From the NCBI GenBank assembly GCA_016860845.1, contig BOKF01000002.1, positions 360,965-424,964 on the forward strand: a DNA stretch of 64,000 bases, given 5' to 3'. Source of the stretch: Chloroflexota bacterium (GTDB lineage: Bacteria; Chloroflexota; Anaerolineae; 4572-78; J111). The notes below the pieces were generated by a model, which ran no database searches, was not told where the DNA came from, and was given only the letters and a program-made list of their open reading frames with translations. Shown here in pieces: positions 18,630-26,876 of the stretch (position 1 is the first letter of the stretch; each line of letters begins with the position of its first letter). The position numbers and the translations under genes were made by a program.

Positions 18630-20068
18630 TCAGGTGTCTCCTTGTCCGGGCCGGTCGTTGGGCGCTGGCGGCGCTGGGTCAAGCGGATGTGCCGCGCGTG
18701 CGCTGGCTGTGCCTCTTCGACCGTCAGATACCCCCAGGCTAGGGGTTGGTCCTGCTGGTAATTTTTGCCCAACTGCAAAGCCAACTGGGCTTTGCTCAAT
18801 TCGTGCCCCAGGTAAAAGGCGTGACCCGCTTCGTCTACTCCTAACTGGGCAAACACGGTTTCGATGTCCCTCCCGGCTACAAAACGGTCGGCGTTGAAAG
18901 CGTAGATTTGCTCGCTATCTACAAAAATTCGGAAATTGGGATCGGTCAGCGCGGCTTGCATCTCGCGCAGGGTGGCCTGGTCCGGCCGCAGCAGGCGGCT
19001 TTCTTTAATGGTCAGTAGCCCCTCTTCCAGGCGTTTCGGCGGCACGCCGACACTCAGCGCGTAGTGCATTAAGCGCCGGGCGATGTCCAGTTCGCGCACG
19101 CTGCCCCTGGCCCAGGGAGCAACTTCGGTGGTCAGCACAAAAGACAGTTTTAGCTCCTGGGCAATCCCCAGCAGCAGCGCATTGATCCCGGTGCTGTCGG
19201 CGTCGGTCAGCTCGCTGAGGTGATGCGTGCCCATCATCAACCGGGCCTCGGGGTAACGGTCGCGGGTGCGGTATAGGTCGTACAGGGAGCGGCTGAAGCC
19301 AAAACTGATCGGCTGGATGATCGGATCGAGGATGCAGTCTCGACCCCAGGCCCAGAGCTGCTCGGCATTCCGCCAGAGCGAGGTCACATCGCCGTCTTCA
19401 TCCGGGATGACTACCGGTGTGGCCCGGAGCGTGCGGCCCAGTTCCAGATTGCTGCGGTTGAGGCTTAACACATAGTCCACCCCCGCCGCATCCGCTTCCT
19501 GGATAATGGCCGGGTCAAGGGTGTCTACGCTGACCTGGTGGCCGGCCTGCTTGAGCAGTTGCACCGACTGGGCCACGCTGCCGGGAAAACTGCCCGGGGT
19601 AATGCCCAGGTCAATCACCTCTGCCCCGCTATCGCGGAAATAGTCCGCCCGTCGCAGCAGCACTGGCGGGACCAACTGCAGGGCGTCCTGGATTTCGGCT
19701 ATTATCTGGACCGTGTAAGCGCCGTAGTCGTCGCGCCGCCGTTTTTGCCCAAAAAAGTACGGCAGGTCTTGCAGGTCGGTTGGCCCTTTTTGCACGGCTA
19801 CCTGGCAAGCCTGCTCGATCTCGGCCACATCTCCCTGGCAGTGACCGGGTAGGAGTAACAAATCGCAATCAGGCGGGATCCGGCGATGGCGCGGGTGATC
19901 GGCGGGCAACGCAAAATGCCGCGCAATCCACGATGTGGTCATGAGGGCCGCAATAGAGATCGGCATCACGACCAGCTCATAGGCGCACGGCAGGGTGATC
20001 GCCGCCAGGACACGGCGAAGCGCCGGCTCGGCCAGGCGACCCGTGACAAAAAGGATTTTATTCGGCAA
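18626..20068 (-). CDS. Dihydropteroate synthase-like protein (DUF6513 + pterin-binding domain)
   Basis: About 480 residues. The N-terminal domain (NKILFVTGRLAEPALRR) matches the DUF6513 region of the DHPS-related proteins found in H4MPT gene clusters. The middle carries the DHPS-like barrel signature (DYFRDSGAEVIDLGITPGSF, then QVSVDTLDPAIIQEADAAGVDYVLSLNRS). It probably acts in pterin/side-chain assembly of H4MPT. The start is taken as TTG 20068 with AAGGGA upstream; the ATG at 20113 would place two operator-like palindromes inside the gene. It is the first gene of the DHPS-DUF447-mptG operon. Confidence 0.85.
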   Translation of the reverse strand: MPNKILFVTGRLAEPALRRVLAAITLPCAYELVVMPISIAALMTTSWIARHFALPADHPRHRRIPPDCDLLLLPGHCQGDVAEIEQACQVAVQKGPTDLQDLPYFFGQKRRRDDYGAYTVQIIAEIQDALQLVPPVLLRRADYFRDSGAEVIDLGITPGSFPGSVAQSVQLLKQAGHQVSVDTLDPAIIQEADAAGVDYVLSLNRSNLELGRTLRATPVVIPDEDGDVTSLWRNAEQLWAWGRDCILDPIIQPISFGFSRSLYDLYRTRDRYPEARLMMGTHHLSELTDADSTGINALLLGIAQELKLSFVLTTEVAPWARGSVRELDIARRLMHYALSVGVPPKRLEEGLLTIKESRLLRPDQATLREMQAALTDPNFRIFVDSEQIYAFNADRFVAGRDIETVFAQLGVDEAGHAFYLGHELSKAQLALQLGKNYQQDQPLAWGYLTVEEAQPAHARHIRLTQRRQRPTTGPDKETPE

Positions 20069-20084
20069 GATCAAGTCCCTTAAA

Positions 20085-20120
20085 GTGACATTTGTCCACA
20101 GTGTTGGCGACAAGTGTCAC
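20085..20120. promoter_or_regulatory. Tandem operator-like palindromes before the H4MPT biosynthesis operon
   Basis: GTGACATTTGTCCA (20085-20098, 10 of 12 matches) and GCGACAAGTGTCAC (20107-20120, 11 of 12) follow the GTGACA-N2-TGTCAC pattern. Their starts are 22 bases apart, about two helical turns. They lie 17 to 52 bases upstream of the proposed TTG start of the DHPS-like gene, a position suited to repression or promoter control. Confidence 0.55.
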
Positions 20121-20165
20121 TCATCATTTAGTCCAAATGGAGGTAGAATCTAAGGGAAAGGGCGA

Positions 20166-20525
20166 TCAGCCACCCCGGACCCACTTGTTGGGCGTGCCTC
20201 CCTCAAACACCGACTCCTTATCCGGCCGCCACAAGACCACCGACTCGATCTGTTTGGCCAGCTCAAAATCCTTGTCGGTGATGCCGTTGGCCGAGTGAGT
20301 CATCAGCTTGACCCAGACTTTGCCCCAGGTAACTTCCAGGTCGGGGTGATGGTAAGCCGCCTCGGCCATATAGCCGAGGGTGTTAACCAGCATCAGCGTT
20401 GCCTGCCAGCCATCGGTTTTGTACTGGCGCTTGATCCAGCGGCCTTCCAGATACCAGCCGGGCAGTTCCCTGGCCAGTTTTTCCTTCACTTCTTCTTCAC
20501 TGTAAGCTTTAGGTTCGGTAGCCAT
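20166..20525 (-). CDS. Pterin-4a-carbinolamine dehydratase family protein
   Basis: A 119-residue PCD/DCoH protein with the signature AAYHHPDLEVTWGKVWVKLMTHSANGITDKDFELAKQIE (about 57-95), which contains the catalytic His-His-Pro. In aromatic hydroxylase systems it dehydrates 4a-hydroxy-tetrahydropterin. Homologues are common in H4MPT clusters, where the role is unclear. GAGGAAAAATC precedes the ATG. Confidence 0.93.
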   Translation of the reverse strand: MATEPKAYSEEEVKEKLARELPGWYLEGRWIKRQYKTDGWQATLMLVNTLGYMAEAAYHHPDLEVTWGKVWVKLMTHSANGITDKDFELAKQIESVVLWRPDKESVFEGGTPNKWVRGG

Positions 20526-20663
20526 GATTTTTCCTCCTCATGGTCAGGCTTTGACCAGATACAATATTTATGTTATGTTTTCTTTATATTTCTCTCGCGG
20601 GATATGTTAAATTATAGATTAAAGAAGAGCCTCGTCAAACTGTAAGGTCTTGTGGAGGTTTTT

Positions 20664-21368
20664 ATGCAATTACTGATCAGCGTGACCTCATCCCAAGAGG
20701 CCCAGGCCGCGCTTCAAGGCGGAGCCGACATTATTGACCTTAAGAACCCGGCCGAAGGCGCGTTAGGAGCGGCGGCTGTCGCTGCCCTGCATGACGTCTG
20801 CGCTCTGCTTCCACCCGGAACCATAACCAGTGCCGCCCTGGGCGAGTCGACCTCGGAACCGGGGGTGCTGGCCCTGGCGGCTTACGGCGCGGCAACCTTC
20901 GGCGTCAGCTACGTCAAGGTAGGTTTGCGCACCGCCGACCCCACCGCCGCCATTACCCTGCTGCAACAGGTGCAAACTGGCCTGCGCCTGGCTAACCCGG
21001 CCTGCGCCTTGATCGCCGTCGGCTACGCCGATGCCGCCGAAATCGGGGCTTTGCCCTGGCGCTTGCTGCCCGAAGTGGCCTACGCTGCCCGGATCAAAGG
21101 TTGCATGATTGACACCGCCCTCAAAGATGGACGCTGCTTATTTGACCACTGCTCCGAGCCGGCCCTGGCCCAGTGGCTGGCCGAGTGCCATGAAGCCGGC
21201 CTGCTCTCGGCCCTGGCCGGATCGCTGCGCCCAGCCGACCTGCCGGTCCTGCGCCGCCTGGCCCCGGATGTGGCCGGTTTTCGGGGCGCTGCCTGCCGGG
21301 GGGACCGGGTCAACGGGCAGGTGGAGGCTGACCGGGTGGCTGCCCTGCGCGCCGGATTGGTCAATTAA
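20664..21368 (+). CDS. mfnB: (5-formylfuran-3-yl)methyl phosphate synthase (methanofuran biosynthesis)
   Basis: A 234-residue TIM-barrel protein of the DUF556/MfnB family. It has LLISVTSSQEAQAALQGGADIIDLKNPAEGALGA at the start and YVKVGLRTAD, ARIKGCMIDTALKDGRCLFDH and ALAGSLRPADLPVLRRLAPDVAGFRGAACRG further on. MfnB builds the furan ring from two molecules of glyceraldehyde 3-phosphate. ATG 20664 is chosen because GGAGG lies just upstream; a GTG 12 bases earlier would overlap that site. Confidence 0.93.
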   Translation: MQLLISVTSSQEAQAALQGGADIIDLKNPAEGALGAAAVAALHDVCALLPPGTITSAALGESTSEPGVLALAAYGAATFGVSYVKVGLRTADPTAAITLLQQVQTGLRLANPACALIAVGYADAAEIGALPWRLLPEVAYAARIKGCMIDTALKDGRCLFDHCSEPALAQWLAECHEAGLLSALAGSLRPADLPVLRRLAPDVAGFRGAACRGDRVNGQVEADRVAALRAGLVN

Positions 21369-21378
21369 TCGATTAGAT

Positions 21379-21484
21379 ATGTCCTTCTGAGCGACCAGCG
21401 GGAGCGAAGAATCTCTCGACGCTTAATTAAAAGTGAGCCTCTCGGGGATTCTTCACTCCGCTGCGCTTCGTTCAGAATGACAAA
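21379..21484. repeat. Dispersed palindromic element overlapping the mfnE 3' end
   Basis: Two arms, TTCTGAGCGACCAGCGGGAG on the left and GCGCTTCGTTCAGAATGACA on the right, enclose GAAGAATC/GATTCTTC cores. This resembles the widespread 'CATTCTGAACGAAG..GAAGAATC' intergenic element. The last ~10 codons of mfnE (CHSERSAAE) lie inside it. Confidence 0.6.
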
Positions 21485-22136
21485 GATCGCCGACTTGCGT
21501 GCCCAAAGTCTGGCCGGACGCCAGCAGCTCAACCAAACGCTCGGGTAGGCGGCCGTCAATTATCCAACAATGGGTTGTTGGCGGCAGAAGCTGTCCGAAA
21601 CATGGGTCAACGATATCCTCCCCGGCCAGGCTTTGCCGTGAAACTCGCCGCAGCAGTGCCGGGGCGTTGCCTTGTTCGTTAGGCTGATAGACTCCCGTGA
21701 CGCTTTTTAACAGGACCAGTAAGCGAATACCGGCATGCCCGGCCAGCCAGGCGGCAATCGAATCTGAGGTGATCTGCCAGCAGTGGGGCAGCGGGTCCAG
21801 CGCCAGCAGCAAAGCGGACGGGGCCAGAACGGCCAGCCGCCCGGCCGCGCAGGCGTTCGCTGCGGCCGCTAAGTCGCGCACGAGAACAGCCTGGGGGATT
21901 AAATCGGCCAGCAGGCATGCGAACTGATCCATCCCCAGGATAGCCATCCAGTGAGCGGCGCTGTCGCTCAATTGAAAATGGGCATCGGCTACCCGGACCT
22001 GATGGGTAAAGGGGCCGCCGCCGGGCAGGAGCAAGAGCCGCTGCTGCTGAGCCAGTCTCGACCAGGCTGCGGCCACGGCGGGTAGGTCGGGGCAGTGATA
22101 GAGACTGCCGCCGGCCTTGAGCAAAGCGTCAAACAT
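21453..22136 (-). CDS. mfnE: MfnE-like kinase (amino acid kinase family, methanofuran biosynthesis)
   Basis: About 227 residues with an amino-acid-kinase outline: KAGGSLY near residue 7, LLLPGGGPFTHQVR near 36, ITSDSIAAWLAGHAGIRLLVLLKSVTGVYQ in the second half. MfnE phosphorylates aminomethylfuranmethyl phosphate to a diphosphate during methanofuran synthesis. It overlaps the mfnF stop by eight bases. The C-terminal CHSERSAAE is encoded by an intergenic repeat and is probably not part of the conserved fold. Confidence 0.82.
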   Translation of the reverse strand: MFDALLKAGGSLYHCPDLPAVAAAWSRLAQQQRLLLLPGGGPFTHQVRVADAHFQLSDSAAHWMAILGMDQFACLLADLIPQAVLVRDLAAAANACAAGRLAVLAPSALLLALDPLPHCWQITSDSIAAWLAGHAGIRLLVLLKSVTGVYQPNEQGNAPALLRRVSRQSLAGEDIVDPCFGQLLPPTTHCWIIDGRLPERLVELLASGQTLGTQVGDLCHSERSAAE

Positions 22137-23175
22137 TGTTCCGCTCCCGGAGGAGATGGGCCACGGCTACCGCCGGCGCGGCGAGACTGGCCTCCCCGCT
22201 GGCCAGAGCCGGCGGCCTGAGCGAATCTAGCCCCAGCCGGGCGGCGGCTGCCTCGGCTAAAAACGCGCCTACCCCTACTGCCACCACCGGCCCATTGAGC
22301 TTGACCCGAGACATCACCTGGGTCAGGGCCTGGCTGATCTGGCTCACTTGTTTCTGGGCCACGTACCGGGCAATTGCCTCAATTTCCTGACGGCTCAACA
22401 TCTCGCTATCGGCGCAGACGACTCGAGCCAGCCGTTCGGCGGCAAACTCGGGCGTGGCCGGGCGGCCATCGGCGGTGGGACTGGTGCATTGAGCGGCCGG
22501 CAGGGCGCCCAGGAGCAGGTGAACATCCTGAGCCGTAGCAAATAATTCGGCGCTAACCGAGCACCAGCCACCCCACAGCGGGACACTCTGGACTGTGGCA
22601 CAGACCGGGGTGCGCAAAGCTCCAGTGTAAAACAGCTCACCTCTAACCAGGCGCTCCGGGTCGCTCCGGCCCTCGGCCAACACCTGCCCCCCCCGGATGG
22701 GAATAATATCGGTGGTGGTGCTGCCGATGTCCACCAGCAAGCAGTCGGCAAACTCACGCGCCACGAGCAGGGCCGTGGCCAGCCAGTTGGCTGCGGCTAC
22801 CAGCAAAGGCTGAGCGTAGGCCACGCCAGCAGGGTGAAACTGGCCGTCCAGACCAAAAATCTGCAGCTCTGTTTGGGGCAGGGCTGCCTGGAGCGCATCG
22901 AGGACAAAGGCGATGCCTTCGCGCTTGGTACGGAAGGCATCGGACAGTTCAGCGGTGATAGTGACGGCGGCCTGAGGAGTCGGTTCAAGTTGGGCTGAAA
23001 GTTGGGCCAGGGTTTCGGCCAGTTCTGCCCGATGCTGCCAGATGGCAAAGGGCTGGTGGATGACCTTTAGCCCCTCGGCGTTGAGCCGGGCGGCCTTGAG
23101 ATTAACCCCACCGATATCCCAGCCGGTTACGGTTATGTTGCTTTGAAGGTGACTGCTACCGGGTTCTCGAATCAT
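22129..23175 (-). CDS. mfnF: MfnF-like hydantoinase/oxoprolinase-fold protein (methanofuran biosynthesis)
   Basis: A 348-residue ASKHA-fold protein beginning TVTGWDIGGVNLKAARLN, a phosphate-1-like motif. FADCLLVDIGSTTTDIIPIRGG gives the second phosphate motif, and VVAVGVGAFLAEAAAARLG the adenosine motif. MfnF joins the aminomethylfuran unit to gamma-glutamyl-tyramine. Direct overlap with mfnE supports the assignment. Confidence 0.85.
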   Translation of the reverse strand: MIREPGSSHLQSNITVTGWDIGGVNLKAARLNAEGLKVIHQPFAIWQHRAELAETLAQLSAQLEPTPQAAVTITAELSDAFRTKREGIAFVLDALQAALPQTELQIFGLDGQFHPAGVAYAQPLLVAAANWLATALLVAREFADCLLVDIGSTTTDIIPIRGGQVLAEGRSDPERLVRGELFYTGALRTPVCATVQSVPLWGGWCSVSAELFATAQDVHLLLGALPAAQCTSPTADGRPATPEFAAERLARVVCADSEMLSRQEIEAIARYVAQKQVSQISQALTQVMSRVKLNGPVVAVGVGAFLAEAAAARLGLDSLRPPALASGEASLAAPAVAVAHLLRERNNV

Positions 23176-23221
23176 TCTTATCTATTTGAGTAGAAGTCAA
23201 TGCCTCTGGTACAATGCGCTG

Positions 23222-23944
23222 ATGCAAATTATTCCTGTCCTCGATCTTAAAGCTGGCCAGGCTGTCCATGCGGTACGGGGCGAGCGGGAGCGGTACGTCC
23301 CTGTGCAAGGCGTGTTAGGCTCCGGCGACAACCCTATCGCTCTGGCCGCTGCTTATCGCGACCGGCTGGGCTGCCGCGCCTGTTATGTGGCCGACCTGGA
23401 CGCCATTGCCGGCGGAATAGGCCACCCCGACTTGCTGACTGACCTGACCACTCTGGGCCTAACCCTCTGGGTTGATGCCGGCGTAGCAAGCGCCGGGCAG
23501 GCCCAGGCCCTGGTTCGGCTGGGTGTCGCCCGGGTAATCGTCGGTTCGGAAACCCTGCGCTCGGCGGATCAAGTGGGGGAACTGGCGGCAGCCCTGCCGC
23601 CGGACCGACTCGTGCTCAGTGTGGATTTGCAGGGCGGTGTCCTCCGTGCTCCCTCTGAAGTTGAGACGCCCCAGCAACTGGTCACTCTGGCTGCTCGCGC
23701 CGGTATCAGCCGGATTATCCTGCTTGACCTGGCCCGGGTGGGGGCTGCTGCCGGCCCGCCATTGGACCTGCTGGCCGTGCTGTCCCCCCTTTTTCCTGGC
23801 CTGGCCTTCTACGCCGGGGGCGGGGTCCGCCACCGTGACGATCTGGAGGCACTGGCTCAAGCCGGGGCCGCCGGAGCGTTGGTGGCGACCGCCTTCCACC
23901 GGGGTATTCTCGCCGCCGCGGATGTGCAAGCCTACCGGTCTTAA
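23222..23944 (+). CDS. HisA/HisF-like TIM-barrel protein of H4MPT clusters
   Basis: A 240-residue protein starting MQIIPVLDLKAGQAVHAVRGERERYVPV, close to HisA. It retains barrel phosphate-binding ends (VIVGSETL and FYAGGGVRHRDD). HisA-like paralogues are regularly found in H4MPT gene clusters, where their role is unproven. No histidine genes are nearby, so a cofactor role is more likely than histidine synthesis. ATG 23222 is preferred because the homology starts there; the upstream ATG adds twelve unrelated residues. Confidence 0.82.
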   Translation: MQIIPVLDLKAGQAVHAVRGERERYVPVQGVLGSGDNPIALAAAYRDRLGCRACYVADLDAIAGGIGHPDLLTDLTTLGLTLWVDAGVASAGQAQALVRLGVARVIVGSETLRSADQVGELAAALPPDRLVLSVDLQGGVLRAPSEVETPQQLVTLAARAGISRIILLDLARVGAAAGPPLDLLAVLSPLFPGLAFYAGGGVRHRDDLEALAQAGAAGALVATAFHRGILAAADVQAYRS

Positions 23945-24045
23945 GGAGTCATCCATAAATTACTTCGTGATTTTTCACTTTCGCCGGGATGAGGGGATTT
24001 GGGGATAAAACAAAAATTAAAAATCTCCTAATCCCCCAATCCCGG

Positions 24046-25515
24046 CTAATTGAGCTGTGCCCGTAGCCAGGAGTCCAGGCTGGGATGCGGGGTGATATAG
24101 CTGCCGTTGGCCAATTCGTGCCGCAGTTCGCCGAGAGTGCCGGTTCGCTCCGCATAAACGTCGTGCTTGTGGACGGTTTCGAGGTTGACCTGGCGAGCCA
24201 GGACAAAGGTGTCGTCGGGCAGAGTGGGGTATAGCTCAATCAGGCCAAGGATGATTTCGCGCACCGCATCTTCCACAAAGCGGGGATGGCGATGCGCTTT
24301 GGCCACCACGAACAATTCGTCGGGGCGCTTGAGTAAGTCGTAATTCTCGCTACTCATGGCTCCCTCGACAATGTGGACCAAATCCTCCGCCCGCACGGGC
24401 TGATCCGTGCCCACAATTAATGTGCCGCGCCCGCGCTGGTTATGAGTCGCCAGAGGCACGATCTCCAGCACTCGCTCGGCCTGCTCGGCGCTGAAACCGG
24501 CCTCCAGCAGCCGTTCGTGGGCTTGATCGGCGATCATTTCCTGCGCCGAAGGGCTGGCCATCGTCCCTTCCGCTTCCACCCCGACCAGGTGGACCACCCG
24601 TTCTTTGGTTGCCGCGGCGATGCCGATGAGGGTGTAGATCTCCTGGGTCAACTTGCCCGATACCGGGGCAAACCGCTCCTGAGGAAACCTGGCCCGAATA
24701 TGTACATCGGAGCGGACCGCTCCCTGTTCGTGCAAGACCTCGGCGGCGACACGCTCGGCCAGGAGCTCCAGGGTGGGCAGGCGTTCGGCGCTGATCTGGT
24801 CAATGATTTCACTCAGGGCGTCGCTGAAACGGGAGAGATGGGTCCCCTTTTGCTCCGGCCCCAACTCGACCGACAGGTCCATTTCGGCGTAAAACAGAGC
24901 GTCCTGCTCTTCGCCAATGAGCCGAACGACGCGTTTAATGCCGCTGACCCCGGCGTGGGTCAGGCTGAGGTGGACCGAAGGCCGTTCGGCTTGCACGTCA
25001 CGACCCAGGGGGATGATGAGTTTTTGCATCACCTGGACAACTTTGCCATAACCGCTGCCAGCCAGTTGTTGGTACATTGCGGCGATACTCCGCTGCGCGC
25101 CGGGTAGTTCTAAATCCGGCGCAATTTCGCTGAAGGGAGCCAGCACAAAATCCCGTTCGGCAATGCGCGGGTGAGGGATAGTCAGGTCGGGTGTTTGGAA
25201 CTGCAAGCTGCCATAGGCCAGAATATCCAGATCAATGGGCCGCGGCCCGTAGCGCAGGGTGCGCTGCCGGCCCATGCGCCGCTCGATACTTTTGAGGAAG
25301 CGGAGCAGTTCTTCGGGAGGTAATCCGCTGCGGCCGCGCAGGACCATGTTGTAGAAACGGGGCTGGTCGGTCACGTAAGCCGGCTCCGTTTCATAGACTG
25401 AAGAAATTTGTTCCACACTCATTTTTTGGCGCAACTGGCTGATGGCGTCAATCAGGTTCGCCCGCCGGTCGCCGAGGTTGCTGCCTAAGGCGATGTAAAC
25501 ATTTTCACCGTTCAT
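24046..25515 (-). CDS. Fused HPPK (FolK) - GTP cyclohydrolase MptA-like protein
   Basis: A 489-residue fusion. Residues 1 to about 160 are FolK-like: ALGSNLGDRRANL, RYGPRPIDLDILAYG and HPRIAERDFVLAPFSEIAPDLELP. Residues about 165 to 489 are MptA/FolE2-like: PSVHLSLTHAGVSGIKRVV, QKGTHLSRF, IVPLATHNQRGRGT, LLKRPDELFVVAKAHRHPRFVEDAVREI, and RQVNLETVHKHDVYAERTGTLGELRHEL. This joins the first pterin step (GTP opening) with pterin pyrophosphorylation. The MptA motif that normally reads Cys-Pro-Cys-Ala-Gln is Ser321-Pro-Ser323-Ala-Gln, so metal binding or catalysis in this half may differ. Confidence 0.9.
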   Translation of the reverse strand: MNGENVYIALGSNLGDRRANLIDAISQLRQKMSVEQISSVYETEPAYVTDQPRFYNMVLRGRSGLPPEELLRFLKSIERRMGRQRTLRYGPRPIDLDILAYGSLQFQTPDLTIPHPRIAERDFVLAPFSEIAPDLELPGAQRSIAAMYQQLAGSGYGKVVQVMQKLIIPLGRDVQAERPSVHLSLTHAGVSGIKRVVRLIGEEQDALFYAEMDLSVELGPEQKGTHLSRFSDALSEIIDQISAERLPTLELLAERVAAEVLHEQGAVRSDVHIRARFPQERFAPVSGKLTQEIYTLIGIAAATKERVVHLVGVEAEGTMASPSAQEMIADQAHERLLEAGFSAEQAERVLEIVPLATHNQRGRGTLIVGTDQPVRAEDLVHIVEGAMSSENYDLLKRPDELFVVAKAHRHPRFVEDAVREIILGLIELYPTLPDDTFVLARQVNLETVHKHDVYAERTGTLGELRHELANGSYITPHPSLDSWLRAQLN

Positions 25516-25576
25516 CTTCTAGCTTCCTGATTACTTTTTAGGCTGCATATTGGGCGTAACTGACGAAATTGAAGTT

Positions 25577-25939
25577 TCACTCCTGGGCCAACCACTTTTC
25601 CGCGGCGGCCTTATCTTCAAAAAACCGGAAGAGATTGCCTTTATTGCTCTCAAAGATCAATTCCTTAAAGCGTTCACTCCTGATCTTCTCGAATGAAATA
25701 ACGGCTGCCCCTTGCATGCGATAGTTGGCAAACTTTTGAAATAAGGCGCCGGCAAAGGTTGTCTTCAAATCAAAAAAGTCCGGCGAAAAATTGCTCTCGT
25801 AGATTAAAACCTTACTCGTATTATTCTCCCCGCAGATGACGATAAGGTCTAAAATATCTTGTTCATTGCGGATGATAAAATCAGTAGGGTCACACTCGAT
25901 GTGGCTGGTGTTATAAGAATTTTGTACCTTAAATGACAT
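25577..25939 (-). CDS. DUF4180 family protein
   Basis: A 120-residue protein. VLIYESNFSPDFFDLKTTFAGALFQKFANYRMQGAAVI and ELIFESNKGNLFRFFEDKAAAEKWL match the DUF4180 pattern. No function is established for the family. It is more AT-rich than its neighbours and lies between folK-mptA and the citG-like gene, so it may be a passenger rather than a pathway component. Confidence 0.8.
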   Translation of the reverse strand: MSFKVQNSYNTSHIECDPTDFIIRNEQDILDLIVICGENNTSKVLIYESNFSPDFFDLKTTFAGALFQKFANYRMQGAAVISFEKIRSERFKELIFESNKGNLFRFFEDKAAAEKWLAQE

Positions 25940-25970
25940 TTTTCATTCCTATGATGTGGATAAATGCCAA

Positions 25971-26876
25971 CTACTTAAATACCCCTTCCAACAACCCGAC
26001 AAACAGCGTCGCAGCGACCAAATCCGCTGTCGTGCCCGGATTGAGGCTGTTATCTTTAGCCACGCGCAGATGAGCATCCAGAGCGGCAATAGCCTGCTCT
26101 CCCTCGGCGCTGAAGACACCCCCGGCGGCCAGCACCGGCGCCGCTTCTGCAGAAACAAGCTGGGCAGTATCCAGGCCTAGTTTGCGAGCAATCAAGGTAT
26201 CGGGCACGGCAGCCAGGAGTTCCAGGTAGGTCTGCACGACGGCCTGGCCGGTGCTGGCTCCCCTGGCCAGGGCGGACTGCAACGCAGGCAGACCGCGCTC
26301 GAAGGTGATTGTGTAGTCGCTCACATACTCGGCGGCGATGCTGTCCCGCCCGGCGGCGCTGGCCATGGCCTCGCGCAGGGTCACGCTTGGTTCGGCCCGC
26401 ACGTCGTGTTCGACCTCGGCCTCCAAGCCGCCCGGCGAGGCCAGCCGGATGGCGGCATAGGCGGCGCGGGCATCTGCCACAGTCAAACCGCGCAGTACTT
26501 TGCTCAGGCTGTCCCGCAGCCTGCCGCTGCCGGTCAGGGCCGCCCGGGCCAGGGGGGCAAACAGCAGGACGATGCCCAGGTTGGTATTGGCTCGCGTCCA
26601 CTGCCGGCGGGCGGCTATCGTGGCCAGGATGGTCGCACCAACGCCACGCTCACCGGCCCGGGCAATCTCCGGGCCAAGGGCCACCGCCCCGCGCAGAAAA
26701 TCTTCATAGCTCATATCGTTGAAAGCCTGGGTAGGCGTAACGTTGCCGGGTTTTTCGGCGCTGGCCTCCAGCAGGCAGGCCAACTGCGCCCCCGCGGCCA
26801 CGGTCTCAGGCGTCCACGGTTCTGGCGAGGATGGGACGTTCGTCTTTAGCTGGCTGCTGGCGGGCCACGGTTTCAA
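25971..26876 (-). CDS. CitG-like triphosphoribosyl-dephospho-CoA synthase family protein
   Basis: A 301-residue, mostly helical CitG/MdcB-type protein. LACLLEASAEKPGNVTP and DMSYEDFLRGAVALGPEI form the N-terminal active-site region; ANTNLGIVLLFAPLARAA and LEAEVEHDVR follow, and DNSLNPGTTADLVAATLFVGLL closes the protein. CitG makes a prosthetic group precursor for citrate or malonate decarboxylase, but neither enzyme is present. Homologues recur in H4MPT clusters and may do ribosyl/ATP chemistry on the cofactor. The TTG start overlaps the upstream ATP-grasp gene by 71 bases; a GTG further in (codon 27) is possible. Confidence 0.8.
   Translation of the reverse strand: MKPWPASSQLKTNVPSSPEPWTPETVAAGAQLACLLEASAEKPGNVTPTQAFNDMSYEDFLRGAVALGPEIARAGERGVGATILATIAARRQWTRANTNLGIVLLFAPLARAALTGSGRLRDSLSKVLRGLTVADARAAYAAIRLASPGGLEAEVEHDVRAEPSVTLREAMASAAGRDSIAAEYVSDYTITFERGLPALQSALARGASTGQAVVQTYLELLAAVPDTLIARKLGLDTAQLVSAEAAPVLAAGGVFSAEGEQAIAALDAHLRVAKDNSLNPGTTADLVAATLFVGLLEGVFK

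Noticed and set aside
23222..23944. HisA-like gene as histidine biosynthesis
   Set aside because: No other his gene is nearby and the context is entirely H4MPT/methanofuran synthesis.
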